A DNA stretch of 64,000 nucleotides from positions 16,968,034 to 17,032,033 of the forward strand of contig OZ024895.1 of NCBI GenBank assembly GCA_964017195.1, read 5' to 3'. Every line of letters starts with the position of its first letter. Position 1 is the first letter of the stretch. The notes below the pieces were generated by a model. It had not been told where the DNA came from and ran no database searches. It was given only the letters and a program-made list of their open reading frames with translations. This document shows, one piece after another, positions 33,997 through 47,400 of this stretch. The DNA is from Siderastrea radians (lineage: Eukaryota; Cnidaria; Anthozoa; Scleractinia; Rhizangiidae). Made by a program: the position numbers and the translations under genes.

Positions 33997-36501
33997 TTCT
34001 TTGGAAAACATATACCGCGCGCCAAATTACTGTGGGCTCGCAATTTTAATAATATCAGCTTAACTGAGTAGAAATTAGTTGCCCTTCACGGCTGTGCTCT
34101 GAATTTGCGGCCTCAAATGATATTTAATAATAAATAAATAAAGTTATTATTATTATTTATACAATGCCGTATGAGGCCGGCTTACAATCGACAAGATATG
34201 TAAGGACGCAAGCCGAAAACAATTGAATTTTGATCTACAGCGATCCAGTTTGAAAGGAATTAGAAAGGACTTTCTGTACTACAATATATCTGAACAGAGT
34301 CAACGTTTCATACGATCAAACTGGACTCAATTTTCTTACGGATAGACGTGAAGAAAGGTATTTAAACTACCACGCAACATGTCGGTCGAAGCAAAAGAAG
34401 TCTTGGTCCACAAAAGGCGCCTTACAACCACCTAGTGTTAATACGACCACATCGCTACTACAGCCAGTGTCTCTAGCTCGGAAAAAGCCGATTGCAGTCA
34501 TTTCCTTAGATGGAAAACCCGGTTAATCCTACCGACACCGTGAGAAGGACCACGTTTTATGGCCCGTTGGCGTGTTAACAGAGCTTCCCCCCTCGTTTTT
34601 AGCTTTTGTTTTCTCATTCAGTTTTCCTACTATCTCGGAGCCTGGAACAAGCTAAATCAGGAGTAACATTGCCATCCGGTTGTATCCTGGGCATGCACGC
34701 ATACACCTCATGTCTCTCTCTTATGTCCAATCTAGTTACCGAAGACCCCATTCCTTTTGGTCAGCATCAAACATTTTCGCTTCCGGTTACCTAAAACATG
34801 CTTGGCGGTAAACAAGCTTACGTTATTGTCTGTTTGGACTCTGGAGTACAGCACCCGGGAGAAGCCATTTTAGAAAAAAGCAAATTATTCTCGATTTCTG
34901 TGATGGGCTCAAAAGCTCGAAAAGAGAAAAAAAAAGACGGCCAAAAAGAAATCTGCAGAAAGCTTCCTTCTTTTGAGCTCCCTTGCAGTGAAAACAAGGG
35001 TCAGGAATAATGTAAGGCGCGATGCTGGGGACGTGCGACAATGGGCCACTGATTTCCGAATTCACTCTAGCCTCTCGTTCAAAGCGAGGCTTGGTACACA
35101 ACATTTGATGTACAAATAAGTTTCATTTTCACGTAAATGGAAAGAAGGCTAAGCACCGGGGTCGGTTTGAAAAAGCGGGCAAAGATATTTCGGAAACGGC
35201 CTAAACGCGTGTGTAATTCCCGCACACGATCCTAAACTTTCGTCCTGCATATATTTCACTGAATTTCCCGCTACGCTGCCGATGATATATAAAGTTACTG
35301 AAATACGCTTCTAAACGCAAAGCACAAATCATTTTCGTTGACGATAATAGCAAGTCAGCTCTCAGGTTTGGGAATAATTCCTTTTTCTAACATCGGGCAG
35401 AATGGCTGGACACTGGGCTCCTGCTGGACAGCATTAATTATTCATAACCAACGAAGCGGCGAATCTGAATACGAGTTTGCTTTCAAATGCCCGGAATAAG
35501 AGAAGAAAGGACACAAATTGGCCAAGTAGGGTTCATAAAACTAGCTTTTCTGATTTACAGAAAGCCGAAACTAAACAACCCACGCGCGGGTTTTGAAGAA
35601 GAATAATGTATCTACAATTTAAGCGTAAAACGAACGAGATTTAGAAAGTTTTAAGACTGTTCTTTTGCACTTGAAAATACAGATAAAGTCAGCTTTTTTA
35701 GTATGAAGGCCGTTTCCAAGAACGATTTTCTTAAAAACTGAACTGTTTTCCTAAAACCCCACGCGCGGATTATGGAAGATGGAGCATTTTTCGAACAGAA
35801 TCCGTTTAAAGAGGAAACCACTGTTCTTTTCAGTTTGAAAACTGCTAGTTGGAGTTGTGTTCGAAAATGGCGAGCGAGCCATTGTTTTAAGCCCACGACT
35901 GAATAACAATGGTTGCTAACTGACAAACAATACCCATTCAAGAAAACCACTTAATTGTAAAATAGTTCACAATTGCCGCGAATTTTAAAACTGATCTCGG
36001 TCTACCAGCTAATTCATTCGACTAAAATTACAGGGAAATTCAGACTGCAGTAACAGTTTACATGTATCATTTAAAAGGTTTATCGCTACTGACTAAAACA
36101 CCGTGTGCTAAAACTGAAAGCGAAAGACCGGTAATTCTAGTCACAATAGCTGGCTCGCTCGTGCACGTTCTTACTCAGTCAGTAGTTTACATTCGTCGTC
36201 ATTCGTATCCGAGCGTAGACCGCTAAAATTAAATGCGAAATACGGGGGGTTAATTTTAGTGAAAATCGTTTCACTCGGGCAGATATATAAATCAGAGTTG
36301 ATGCCCGTATTTACTTCGGCCACAATTTAAGCCACTAATATTATAGGGAAAACGGGACTGCGCGCGGTGATAATATAGTTTATCAGAGATGACATTCTTG
36401 CAGCGTTATCAGTTCTAAGTTTCTAAAACAACCACTCTTACTAATAAAACTTTTATGGACTGTAAGTAAATGTCAAGAGAACAATAGCTATTCTGCGCGA
36501 C

Positions 36502-36848
36502 GATTATAATATTCGAATAATATGCATGTACCGCGCACCTTCTAGCCTGTTCTAGGCTCTTAGATAGTGGGAACGGCAAATGCCAAGTTCAGACGCCGTA
36601 CCTCTCATTTGCCGTACCAAATACATTTTCGCTCCTAGGTCGTATTTAGAGGCAAGCTTTGCCGTTCCCTGAGATTTTGGCTTGCCTAATTCAAATCTGT
36701 CGAAAAAAACTCATTTGGACACCGTACAACGGCCAAAAAACTATGTACGACTTGGTAAGGCACATCATGATTATAATATTCGAATAATATGCATGTACCG
36801 CGCACTGTCTAGCCTGTTCTAGGCTCTTAGATAGTGGGAACGGCAAAT
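36502..36848. repeat. 79-bp direct repeats, 267-bp spacing
   Basis: GATTATAATATTCGAATAAT through AGTGGGAACGGCAAAT occurs at 36502-36581 and 36769-36848 in the same orientation, nearly identical. The spacer has GCCGTACCTC words that recur at 61567-61576, so it may belong to a dispersed element. A short palindrome (AATATTCGAATAATAT) lies in each copy. Confidence 0.8.
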
Positions 36849-37130
36849 TAAAGAAAATAGAGGGAGGGAGGGGGAGGGGATGAGAAGGGAAAGGGAAGCT
36901 CCGGTGTGTGTTATTTTCGCGTTTCCTTTCAAGTGTTATCTCATTACTACGATGCGAGAGCCTCTTGGAAATACATACCGTCCTTTGGCATTCAACTTAC
37001 ATTGAACGGCGCGCCACTAACTTACCATTAAGTTAAAACATTTGCTCTTGGAGAAATTAAAGATCATCGCAGTAATTTAAGCAACCATTTGTAGTGAATG
37101 CATAAAAACCACCCAGGGTTGACACTTTAG

Positions 37131-37216
37131 TAATTAATTAATTAATTTATTTATTTATTTATTTATTTATTTAGTTAGTTAGTTATTTATTTATTTACTT
37201 ATTTATTTATTTATAC
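37131..37216. repeat. (TTTA)n microsatellite
   Basis: About 85 bases of TTTA units with a TTAG interruption, about 200 bases past the gene 1 stop on the minus strand. Confidence 0.92.
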
Positions 37217-37416
37217 AGCAAAGTTTTTTGCTCTTATTCTAAAGGCTTCCCTTTTTGCCCCAAATTGAGCGTTCTTAAACGGCTTACATACAAGTAAGGC
37301 TACGAGCGTCACTCGTGGTAAAATTTGTTTACAAACGTGATATATTTCGCGACAATTGTCTAATTAGCCGATAAACAGATGAACACCATCCTTAAAATTA
37401 AAGTTAACACTATCTA

Positions 37417-39707
37417 CTAAATGGAATAGACGGCATTGGCTCTATTTTTCCCTGCACAAGTACGGTGGACATTTGGATCACAATCATCATATTCCTTTCC
37501 AACGCATTTATTTGATAGTCCGTCTTGCGCAAACGTGCCAGCAACCTCTGGGCCTGACCAGCATTCACCTGTGTAAACAGAAAGGAGAAAATAATAAAGG
37601 CTGGGACCAATTTCATGGTGCATTATGCATGGACGAATGGACGGTCGCACGGCAAGTGGACGGATGAAAGAACGAAACGGACGGACGGAAGGATGGACAA
37701 AAGTGTATATCATATACGTCTAATGACATTTAAAGGCGATATTTGATCGACTGCTAACCAGGCAAGCCCGACGCATTTAAAAATTTTGCAATGCCAAGGT
37801 GAGAATAGCAGCAATATAGATAGGCTAATGCGAGGAAATCAACCACTAAGCTACCACAAAGGAAACGTGGAGCTCTTTTTCTGTCCATGGAACAGACTGT
37901 AGGCTGCAGGCTGCACACTACACTACATTCATCTAATGGAAACCAAATATACCTAATCTGTGATTACTCTTTTAGTCTGCAATATGTTCAAGCATGTTAA
38001 GGCGTGGCTCGTCTCTTTGGCTTCGACCTCCAGTAGATTCTTTTCCCCTACACGGAAAGCAATGTTTTCAAGTCCTCACAACCACCAAAAGGAAATGACG
38101 TACAAAAATGCCTCAGCTTTAATTATTGCGGTCACGTGTATGATGACGTCGTAATAAAGACAAAATGGTATATTGATGTGGGCCAGGAATGGTTAACTTT
38201 GGGTAGAAAAAAGCATTCGGTACTATTTGCCTTACTACATGGTAATAAACCGTGTACTGAATGGTGATTATTAAGAAGATATTAAGGGCAAAATTGTGTC
38301 ACGTGACCTGTTTTCAAAACAGCCCTTTAACTGTACATCGTAGTCAACCATTCAGAACAGAATGACGTTTCAATATATATCCGTTGCATGCAATCTCAGC
38401 AGCCCACTTTTCATTTTGTTTTCAAGAGAAAAGTGATAACAGTGCAAAGAGAAAGTGATAACAGGTCACGTGAGGCAAATATGTGATATTTTAAGTGCCC
38501 ATTGATTTAAGTTTAATGCTGTTTTAGTAAATATTTTAAAGCTCAGACTTTCTACAACTCAGGCTCTTAGCCATGCCTTAACCCCTTAACTGGCCCCAGT
38601 ATTAACATCCATTTTCTCCCAACTATCTCCTTATATTTCATATGTTACAAGTTAGGAGAATTTGATTAAAAATGAAGTTGTTCATTGATGACCATTTCCT
38701 TTATTCTCGGTGACCTTTATGTTTCATCAAGTACTTATACTGCATTTTGCATTTTACAGTGCCCACTGAAGACTAACGTTTAACTGGGAGCTACAATTGA
38801 CTCAGTTAGGTCTGGATGAAGCCCTAATTAAGCGAAATTAAGAATAGTTAGCTCGAGTTTACTACGGAATTTGGTTACAAGTTACCTAAAATAATTACCG
38901 ATTTTTGTACAAAAAATTAATACTTTATTATTTTTGATAAGGAAACCTTTAACGGTTGGCTTTTAGATATGATGAGGTCCACTCGCACATACGGGTTCAA
39001 CGTGTTGAACGTGTTTGGCCACCCTGTTGAATCATGTTGACAATGTTGAATTCGTTTGGCCACCTCATTCAGCTTAGTACGAAGTTTTGTACAGCAATGT
39101 TGAATAATGTTGAAATCAACATGTTTAACACTTTGGCCAAGAGTTGAATCATGTGGATTCAACTTTCCTTTATTCTTGGCTGTGAACAACAATGTTGAAT
39201 TTGAAATTATGAATATATTAAATTTATATTTTTTTAATGTTGAATTTGTTTGGCTACCTCGTTCAGCTTAGCACAAAAGTAGTTCTTTTTTTTCGGTAAC
39301 GTTAAACCATGTAGATTCCGTTTGCCTTTGGACCAAGGGTCGCTGCTTCAGATCATTCTGAGAGATACCTTAAACTCAAATCGAACTTAAAATATAACTC
39401 GAAGTCAAGTTGAACTAGGACCTAACCATTTCTCGATAACGCTCGATATTTTGCAAGCAAACTATGCACTTACCGTAAAATTGAATGCCGAAGTGAGAAT
39501 ATTTCTTTGCTTTAGCTGCTTTCGAGCAACGGCAAACCAAGTCTGCCATGTAATTGTCCCACTCACCCCAGTTGACTGGAATGCCGCTGTAAACTTTGCT
39601 CTTCGGATCACGATCTGTGAATAGAAGTTCGGGGAGGGGACGACCAGACTTTTTCTGACTATCTTTGTAGCAGCCAACAAGTTTAAATGGCACCGAACAG
39701 CCTGCAT
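37417..39707 (-). CDS. Gene 1 exons 9-10: cassette 3 (A3 + B3) and stop
   Basis: A3 (39474-39707): KLVGCYKDSQKK, RPLPELLFTDRDPKS, NWGEWDNYMADLVCRCS, FGIQFYG. B3 (37417-37568): GECWSGPEVAGTFAQDG, KCVGKEYDDCDP, TCAGKNRANAVYSI, then TAG TAG. No donor precedes the stop, and the homologous B exons run only a few residues further, so this is the true 3' end and gene 1 is separate from gene 2. Confidence 0.87.
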
Positions 39708-42700
39708 CTGGAAAACAATCAATCACCTCATTTCATGTTTGGTCCATGTACCGCTATCTTTCTACATGCATGCCAACTTCTAATTAAACAAAAGTGTTTC
39801 TTTAAAGGGACTCAGTATCGGCTGATAGTTGTCAGCGAAAACTTAACAAATTATATATGGTGGGACTTTTATGGTATAGTAATCCCAAGAGCACCAAATG
39901 TTAAGAAAATTACGAGAACAAAAATTCCCAGACACTAGCACTATGGTGTTTTTTGTTTTTGTGTTTTGTTTTTTTTTTGTTTTTTTTGTATTGCTCACCC
40001 TCAAATCTTCCTACCTGTAGGTCGCTTTTCCCAAGTCACTAACCAACTACATGTTGTTAAGAAGTGTGTGGAAGGACCATGGTAAGCGCGTTTGAAGTTG
40101 CTTACGTACCCTTGCAGTATACATGGCGTATGTCACTATATCTGCCAGCCTGGTATATCACTAAATGAGCAATTCTGCCAAGGCACTCACCAACTATTTA
40201 AATTATAGTTTCAGTTACGCTGGGTCCCTATTATGGAATAATCTGCCCCAATTGAGAGTTGCTGGTTCTCTTGAGAAGTTCAAAAGGAACAGAGGACCAT
40301 ATATCGTCATGTAAAACAGTATTGGGACATTTTTCCCTATTCAGCTATGTACCGATGATTTAAAACGTGTTTTATGAGAGTAGTGTCCGACTAATAATTA
40401 TGCTGATGTGCTGACGATCATAAGTTTGACACCTATCAAGAACTTCTCAGAAAATCGTGCTGACGAGCTGGGTTTTCAGTTTTTGTTGTTGTTGTTGTTG
40501 TTGTTGTTGATTTTATGCCCACAAATTTAAAAAAGATCACGATGTGCTGTTTTAATAAAGGTGCAATATGGCTGAGAATGGAAGCAAGTTTTCCGGCTTT
40601 CCAGAGAGGCATTGAGTAGTACAGTTAATGGGTCATCGGTTAATTTTCTCCGACAACACTTTTTCAGTTACGTGTATTTACCTCCGCTCCTTTCAATGCC
40701 GTATACATAGTTAGCCCATTGCTGTCCGACACACACTTTGTCTGTTGCTTCGGGATTCGCGGGGCACTTCTGATAGCCGCTAGTCACACACTTCTGATCA
40801 GCACGCCCTAATTTGTCGTATTTGATGTCGTCATCAGAACCTGACCAGCATTCTCCTAATAAACACAATTCAGGGGAAATGTAAGTACCGTCTTAACTTG
40901 AGTATGTATTCACTGTGTAAAGGCGCACTTGATTTTCATTAAAATATTATTTCGTGTTTAATTTATCCATTTATAATTGCTCCCAAATTTGTTACAATAG
41001 AGAAAAAAAAGTAACCAAACTGTAGAACAGACTCCTTGCAAAGCTTTTAAAATTAGCAGCACCAAGGAAAAGTACTGGTCAATGCCATTCATTTGGATGG
41101 TCACGATAAAACGGATTCCTTTGCGTCCATATCACAGATTACGAAATTGAAACGAGAAGGTGCAACGTGATTACAATAAATAGTATCATACGAGAGAACT
41201 ATTCAGGACCATTCATTTGAATTTAGAAGTAAGAACACACTCACAGGTTAGTCCTCTTTGCAAAGCATAATAAACATTACCACACTAAATTTAAGTTAGT
41301 TTTCGTTTGGTTGATAACACTTTGGGTTTCCTCTCTGCTTAGCACACGAGTGCAGCTCAACAGATTTATTCAACTGCGTTGCACACATTAACATATCACT
41401 CAACACTGTTTCATCCAGTTTCAAACTCGCAGAAAATTAGACCACAACGTACATCACAGTAAACAGCACCAAGGCGGGTCAGGAGAGTGTGTAGCGGTTC
41501 TCATTTGAATGGGGTCACTTTATAGCGGGAGAATACTGCTCGACATCTTTATTTGAATGGCCTGGCCTCTCTTTACGATTTCAACCACTAACTCAATTAA
41601 CAGCTAGCACTGCATGAATTAGAACTTAAGGATTGACCCTAAGATACAGCAAAATATCTTGACAGACCTACCATAATACTGTAAACCAAAGAATCTATAG
41701 TTGTTTTCGGCTGCCTTCTCGGCACATCTGCAAACTAGGTCGGACATATAAGAATCCCACTTGCCCCAGTCGATCTTTATGCTGCTAAATACCGGGGATT
41801 TGGGATCGCGGTCGGTCAAGAGCAGTTTTGGTAATGGTCGGGGGTTCTTCCTGTCGTCTTTATAACATCCAAGTTTATGATACTTTACCTTACAAGCAGG
41901 TTCGTGAACTGTAGAAGTAAAAAGAATAAAAACTGAGTTGTGTGATGGTTGTGCGCCTTAGGCTGTGATAATATCTATGAAGAAACGTTTAATTTCAATA
42001 CTTTACAGATAAGGAGTGGTACTTATGTGTAGCGGAATGCAGAGAATTAAAATTAACTTGGTACAGACACTTCTTCTCAGTTAAACAAAAAAGCCCTAGG
42101 GGATTTAGTCTCCTAGGCAGCCGTTCTAAGGGGCGTTGTGCGACGACCCTAAGAACGGCTTCGTAGGAGACAAAAGGGGATTAAACCCGACCGTCATCCC
42201 CCACCGACCCCTTCCCCAGGGATGAGCGTCACTCAAGATACAAGCCCACGTGAGGGACTAAACTCAGTTGCACATGCGTTTTGTGTAAGACACGTTCGGC
42301 TACCACAAAGATCACAGCGGTTGTCGATGATGAATAAATATGTTGTGACCATAATATTATAGTAACGCGCTTAGAGAAAGCGTCAAGGCGTTAATATTTG
42401 GCACCTCGACTTACACTGAATTCCTGACTTCTCAACTAGATGACGTCATATTAGAATCCGGAAGTTTGGGAAACATATTTGTTTGGCCGAGGGACAAACG
42501 GAAGTCCAGGGCAAGTAATCGGCAAAAGAAGAAGAAGACAAAAGAAAAAAGCAGGTATTACAATACCCGCTCGTCACCATATTGGCGATGGCCAACACGG
42601 TCTCTACGGCCAACAACAACACAGGTTAATGGACCAATTACCTCAACTTGTAATTGAACACAAAGTTACTAACAACTGACGAAACACGACTGTTCTCCCA

Positions 42701-44387
42701 CTCTTTTAGGAATTGTTTATGTTGTACATTTTTACTTTTTCTGCAGATAACAAGTCACCTGGTAAATCAACTCCATAAACGAAGTTGGTCTCTTTTTCTC
42801 CGACACATTCCGTAGGATCAGAAGGATCACATTTCTTGTAATCACGTGTTACACACGTGTCCACTGCGCCAGCTCTGTTGTAGGTGTCTCCCGCTTCCGG
42901 TCCAGACCAGCATTCACCTGAACAGAGAACAGATCAGGTCATCAAAGACGCTTTTTGCCATTAGCTAAAAAAGCAAAAAATGTTTTATCAGAGTTTATAC
43001 AACGACTGAGGTACTCCGCGCGTTATAAAGGTCCAAAACCTTTTGACTATTTAAAATGGTTAAAAACTCATAGAAAACTAGCTTCGAAAGAGAAAACTGC
43101 AAAAACATCTCCTTTCAGTTATCGCCAAATTATAAGATGACTGTCAGCCTGCAGTTGTTCAGGCCAGCAGTAAGTCGCGGTAATGATGAGATGATCGCAT
43201 CAACGGGGTGGACAAAAGGCATGGTATTACGGGTGTTTTAGGCCCCTGACCTATGCGTCGCATCTCAGAATGTAATTCAAGCACCAAACAAACTCCCAAA
43301 AATTGCAGTAAAAAACACACACACACAAAGTTCCCTTTTTAATGCAAAAGTTCATTATTTGTTGTTTTTGCGAGTAATTCTTGGACTAGTTTATTGTGAT
43401 TTCGCCTATTTTTGAACATATCCGTCGCGTCTGGTGCATTGTGTGGCTAAAAATTTCGCATTTGATATACAATAGCTATATAATGAATTACCATAGAACT
43501 GGATACTGAAGAAGGCATAATTTCGAACTTTGGCTTCTTTAGCACAGCGGCAGACGAGGTCCTTCATGTAAGAGTTCCAGTTTGACCAACTAATTGAGAT
43601 GTTAGAGTACTGCTTCATTGATGGATCTCGATCAGTAAAGAGGAGCTCAGGTAGTGGTCGTGGAGATCTCATGTCATCCTTCATGCATCCTAGCTTGGTG
43701 TAAACTGCAGGACAAGCTGAAAAGGAAGAAAAATGAACGTTTTAGTCATCAGGTGCTTTAGTTTTATTCAGGTTTCTGAGCGGGTAACAAACGCCTAGCT
43801 GTTGCAGTTTCTTGTGTGTGTGATCTTACGATGAGTGTTTACCTGTGGTCAATGGGAAGAAGATTTTATTTTTGCACAAAAAGGTAAACGTTATGACACA
43901 AACAGGTGGCAACATGCCGACACGATCGACCCGTAACTTTAATTTCTGTATCATGAGGCAAAATGTGTGCGTAACAGAAATCTATATACGCTGCAAAAGT
44001 AAAAAAAGTGGGCAAAATGCGAAGAAATAGGGAGCTTTAAGCAACCATCATGGCAACACGAAGGAAAACGTCACTTAAAAATGACTTCACAATCTTCTAA
44101 ATTTCTTCGAGATTATCCCGACTCGTTTAATCTGTCTAATGTAGCCGAACTATCCAGTAGTTGAATTTGTAAGACGGCGTTACAGTTCAGGGAGAGTAAC
44201 GAAAATTCATCGTCGTGTGAATTTGGCCTTTTCACGTTGCAGTTGTGCACAACAAGTATAGCGCACGTGCAGAGTCATTGTTTTGCTAGTTAAAGCTTTT
44301 GTTTTGTCACGTTCTCGTCAGTCGTCGCCGTCGTGTTTGCTTAAGTTCCCAAAAAACTTAAGAAGCGGTGCTCATTGGTTCCAGCAA

Positions 44388-44437
<50 letters not shown>

Positions 44438-47400
44438 GATTATTATTATCTTGAAACACGAACTTCACTTCGTTTGGCCACCACGTCAAGCATCTTCCCT
44501 TAAAATTGTACTCAACAATGTTTGAATTTGTTACGTGTAAAATTGTTTCAGTGGCCGGTCCTTACTTGGGTCAGATGGAGTTTCCGCGGTGGGAACAACG
44601 GTCGGCGTTACCGTAGGAGGCACTAAGACCAAGAAAAAAACAGTTTGAAATAGAATTACGCAAATATTACACTACTTAAAAGCTGTCATAGGACCATGGC
44701 CTAATGTTTTTCTTTGTGAATATCACATAACGTAGAACCGTAAGAAGAAAACATAAAATGGTAAAAGCGAGTACACTATGAATTGCAACATATTAAATTA
44801 CGTTTTTACTTCTTTTTTACTTCTTCCGGAAGACACTGATGTGCGAAAAAATGCGAGAAAATCATTATCTCTCCGGGAGAAATGGCTGTTTGCCTGTACC
44901 CATAAGTACATAGCGGGCTGTGGATTGACAATTAACCCTCGGGCGTACAAGAGGAGAACTAACGATGGACATTGATAAGGGTGTAAAATTCCCCTTGCTT
45001 TAACTGAATATCGGACATGTGCGGCACGAAATGTACGCCTAATAACTAGTCGTAACTGTAACTGTCCCATTTTCCAAATCCTTTTATGACAAACGTTGGC
45101 ATTTTGTACTTTTTAATTTATGTTTTAGAGTTTTAATTCTCCTCAGTCTTTAAGTACTCGTTTGGATCGAGCTTACTCTAAGGGTAAACTACTGACGAAA
45201 GATAAAACCGTGAGACCTGCCCTGTAATGTTTACTTGCTGACCACTCGACTACGTAACACATCTCTACCCGGAACAGGTCAGGTTTCGACTTAATATCTA
45301 AAAAACACGTTTTCCAACTTTAAGTGGAATTACCTGGACAGACAGTCTTACTTATTGTGTTCACCATATTAAGCAGTTTATCGTAATTATCGATATGAAA
45401 AACGTTTTCGTTATCTGGCTCCGTAGCCATGAAATTCAACTCCTCGTCATTGACCATGGTTCCCACTCCGACAGCGATGACATGTACTCCTGCTGCCTTT
45501 AGGTCCTTGGTGGGCACCGTCAACAATGCCAAGCCCTCCATGTTGTTTAGTGGTGTCGTTTGGCCATCTGTGACTACAACAAGAAGTTTCTTTGCGGTAT
45601 CTCGGTTGATTCTTTGAAATACCCCCAAGGCTTTTTTCAATGCGAGTTCAGTCCTTGTAATACCGTTCTGATACCAATTTTTGAGGTTTTGCAGTCCCTG
45701 GTTAACAACTGCCAGATCGCTGGACGGTTGAATGGCTTCATTGGCCACTTGGCTGAAGTCGATGACCCCCATACGACTTTCTGCGTTCAAGGCAAGTAAA
45801 CGTTCAGCCAGTTTCTCTGCAAAATCCACACTTCTCTCCCAGTTTTCTCTACGTACGCTGCCTGATGCATCCAAAGCCGTGATTATATCGAGAGGCGAGT
45901 GGCACAAGGCTCCTGACAAAGAAAGGAAAAGGCCACAAAGGTAATAGATGTATACAATGATAGATGGGAAATTTGCAGTACTAGTGAGCTAGGCCTTCAA
46001 ATTCCACATGGACGTAAAATTGCGGCCATGAACTTGCTGTAAGTTTGCTTTTTATATTGAAATAAGAAGAAAAAAGTCAAAAGTGAGAAAAGCGAGGAGA
46101 TACAAACAGTTAACAAAAAAACTCACAATTTTGTTAACCTGCACGTGAACTTCTTCCTCAAATTACCTGCTCTTCTTTGCTCTGTAGAACCTTTCTAACC
46201 TTTCCAATTTAATTATATACACTATGGGAAATGAAATAAGTAAAATACGACACGGAAAAATACGATATCCTACCAGATGAATGAATAAACTTTGTTGGTC
46301 AACGTTTGTTCCACAAAAGATAAGGTGTCTCATCAAATGTAAATGCCATCACTTGAATAGGAGCTTTTATTTAAATTGTCCCCATGAATTGGAGATGCAA
46401 TTCAGCGAAGGGTTACTCCCAAGCGTTTTATTAAGTTTTGCCTATTTTTCCCTGGTATCCGTTCAAACACTTGGGTGTAGAGAGCCCTTTCAGCCTCCAT
46501 TCGCAATCTCCAATACGTTCCTCTGAATTTCCGCTACATGTTATCGGTTTACTGTGTAATCTCATGTAGTGACAGAGCTTGTTGTAATACCTTCTTCAGC
46601 GGGTTCAGCGATCTCTTCTGTTCTCTCAATTACTTCCTCGGGAACTGAAACAACTAACACCAAGAAAGAAATTTTTTCAGTGATACACCAACTTCAATTT
46701 TCAAATTCAGCCTCTGTGTAAAGCCTTGTTACTGCTGTGGTCGGTCCGCTTTTCCGGTTTCGACTAGGGGCATTACTGCTCCTTGCCTGGATGGGATATC
46801 AGTCTGTCTTAGGATCACCTTCTTTTTTGTTTTTTAGGTTTCCTTTGGACTTGTTAGGCACACATAGACGGCACTTCCCACTCGACCAAATATTCTAGTC
46901 CCAAAATTAGCAAGGACCACATATAAAGGAAATCCAGTTTCCAATCGAATAGAGTGACTCCTTCAGTCGTCTAATCCTTTCTTTCAGTATTCTAATTCTT
47001 AATTTCTCATCTTGTGAGTTTGAACAGAAATCATTCTGAGCAGTAGGGAAACCAAAGGGTTGAGTGAGGTGAAACAGTAATTTTAAAGACGTTCAGAAGA
47101 CCACATGAGCGGACAGGCGAATTTATTTATTTATTTATTTATTTATTTTGAACGGAAGACGGTCCAAAAAAGACCGTGCCCGTGACTTACTCACAGTTTC
47201 ATGAGAGTTAACGTTCAAGAGAGTTATTTTCATAACCATTTGCTAAAAGAAATCACATTTTTGTAAGTAGAGTCTCAAACTGGCGATAAACATAAGCTGG
47301 CGTATTCTGTAATTTATATTGTTTCATTTGTCAATAAATAAAACCTACAGGTCTAAACAGGTGTTGTGGTTATGATCAGTGGTGCCACGCTGAGGTGAAA

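Larger units (their letters stand above)
33183..37416. other. Intergenic region between the paralogous secreted genes
   Basis: Must contain the gene 2 promoter (right of 33182 on the minus strand) and the gene 1 3' UTR. No convincing coding exon: ORFs at 34606-35104 and 35651-35950 overlap on both strands or lack domains. Holds a foldback element (33786-33996), a 79-bp direct repeat pair (36502-36848) and an ATTT microsatellite (37131-37216) that offers several AATAAA signals for gene 1 on the minus strand. Confidence 0.5.

Noticed and set aside
37417..37713. 98-codon ORF starting MIYTFVHPSVRP as a separate gene
   Set aside because: Its 5' half is intron read-through over a GGAC-rich repeat; the real coding part is the B3 exon starting at the AG acceptor at 37569-37570.
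45429..45944. Plus-strand ORFs over the gene 1 VWA exon
   Set aside because: Antisense shadows of a clear VWA-coding exon.
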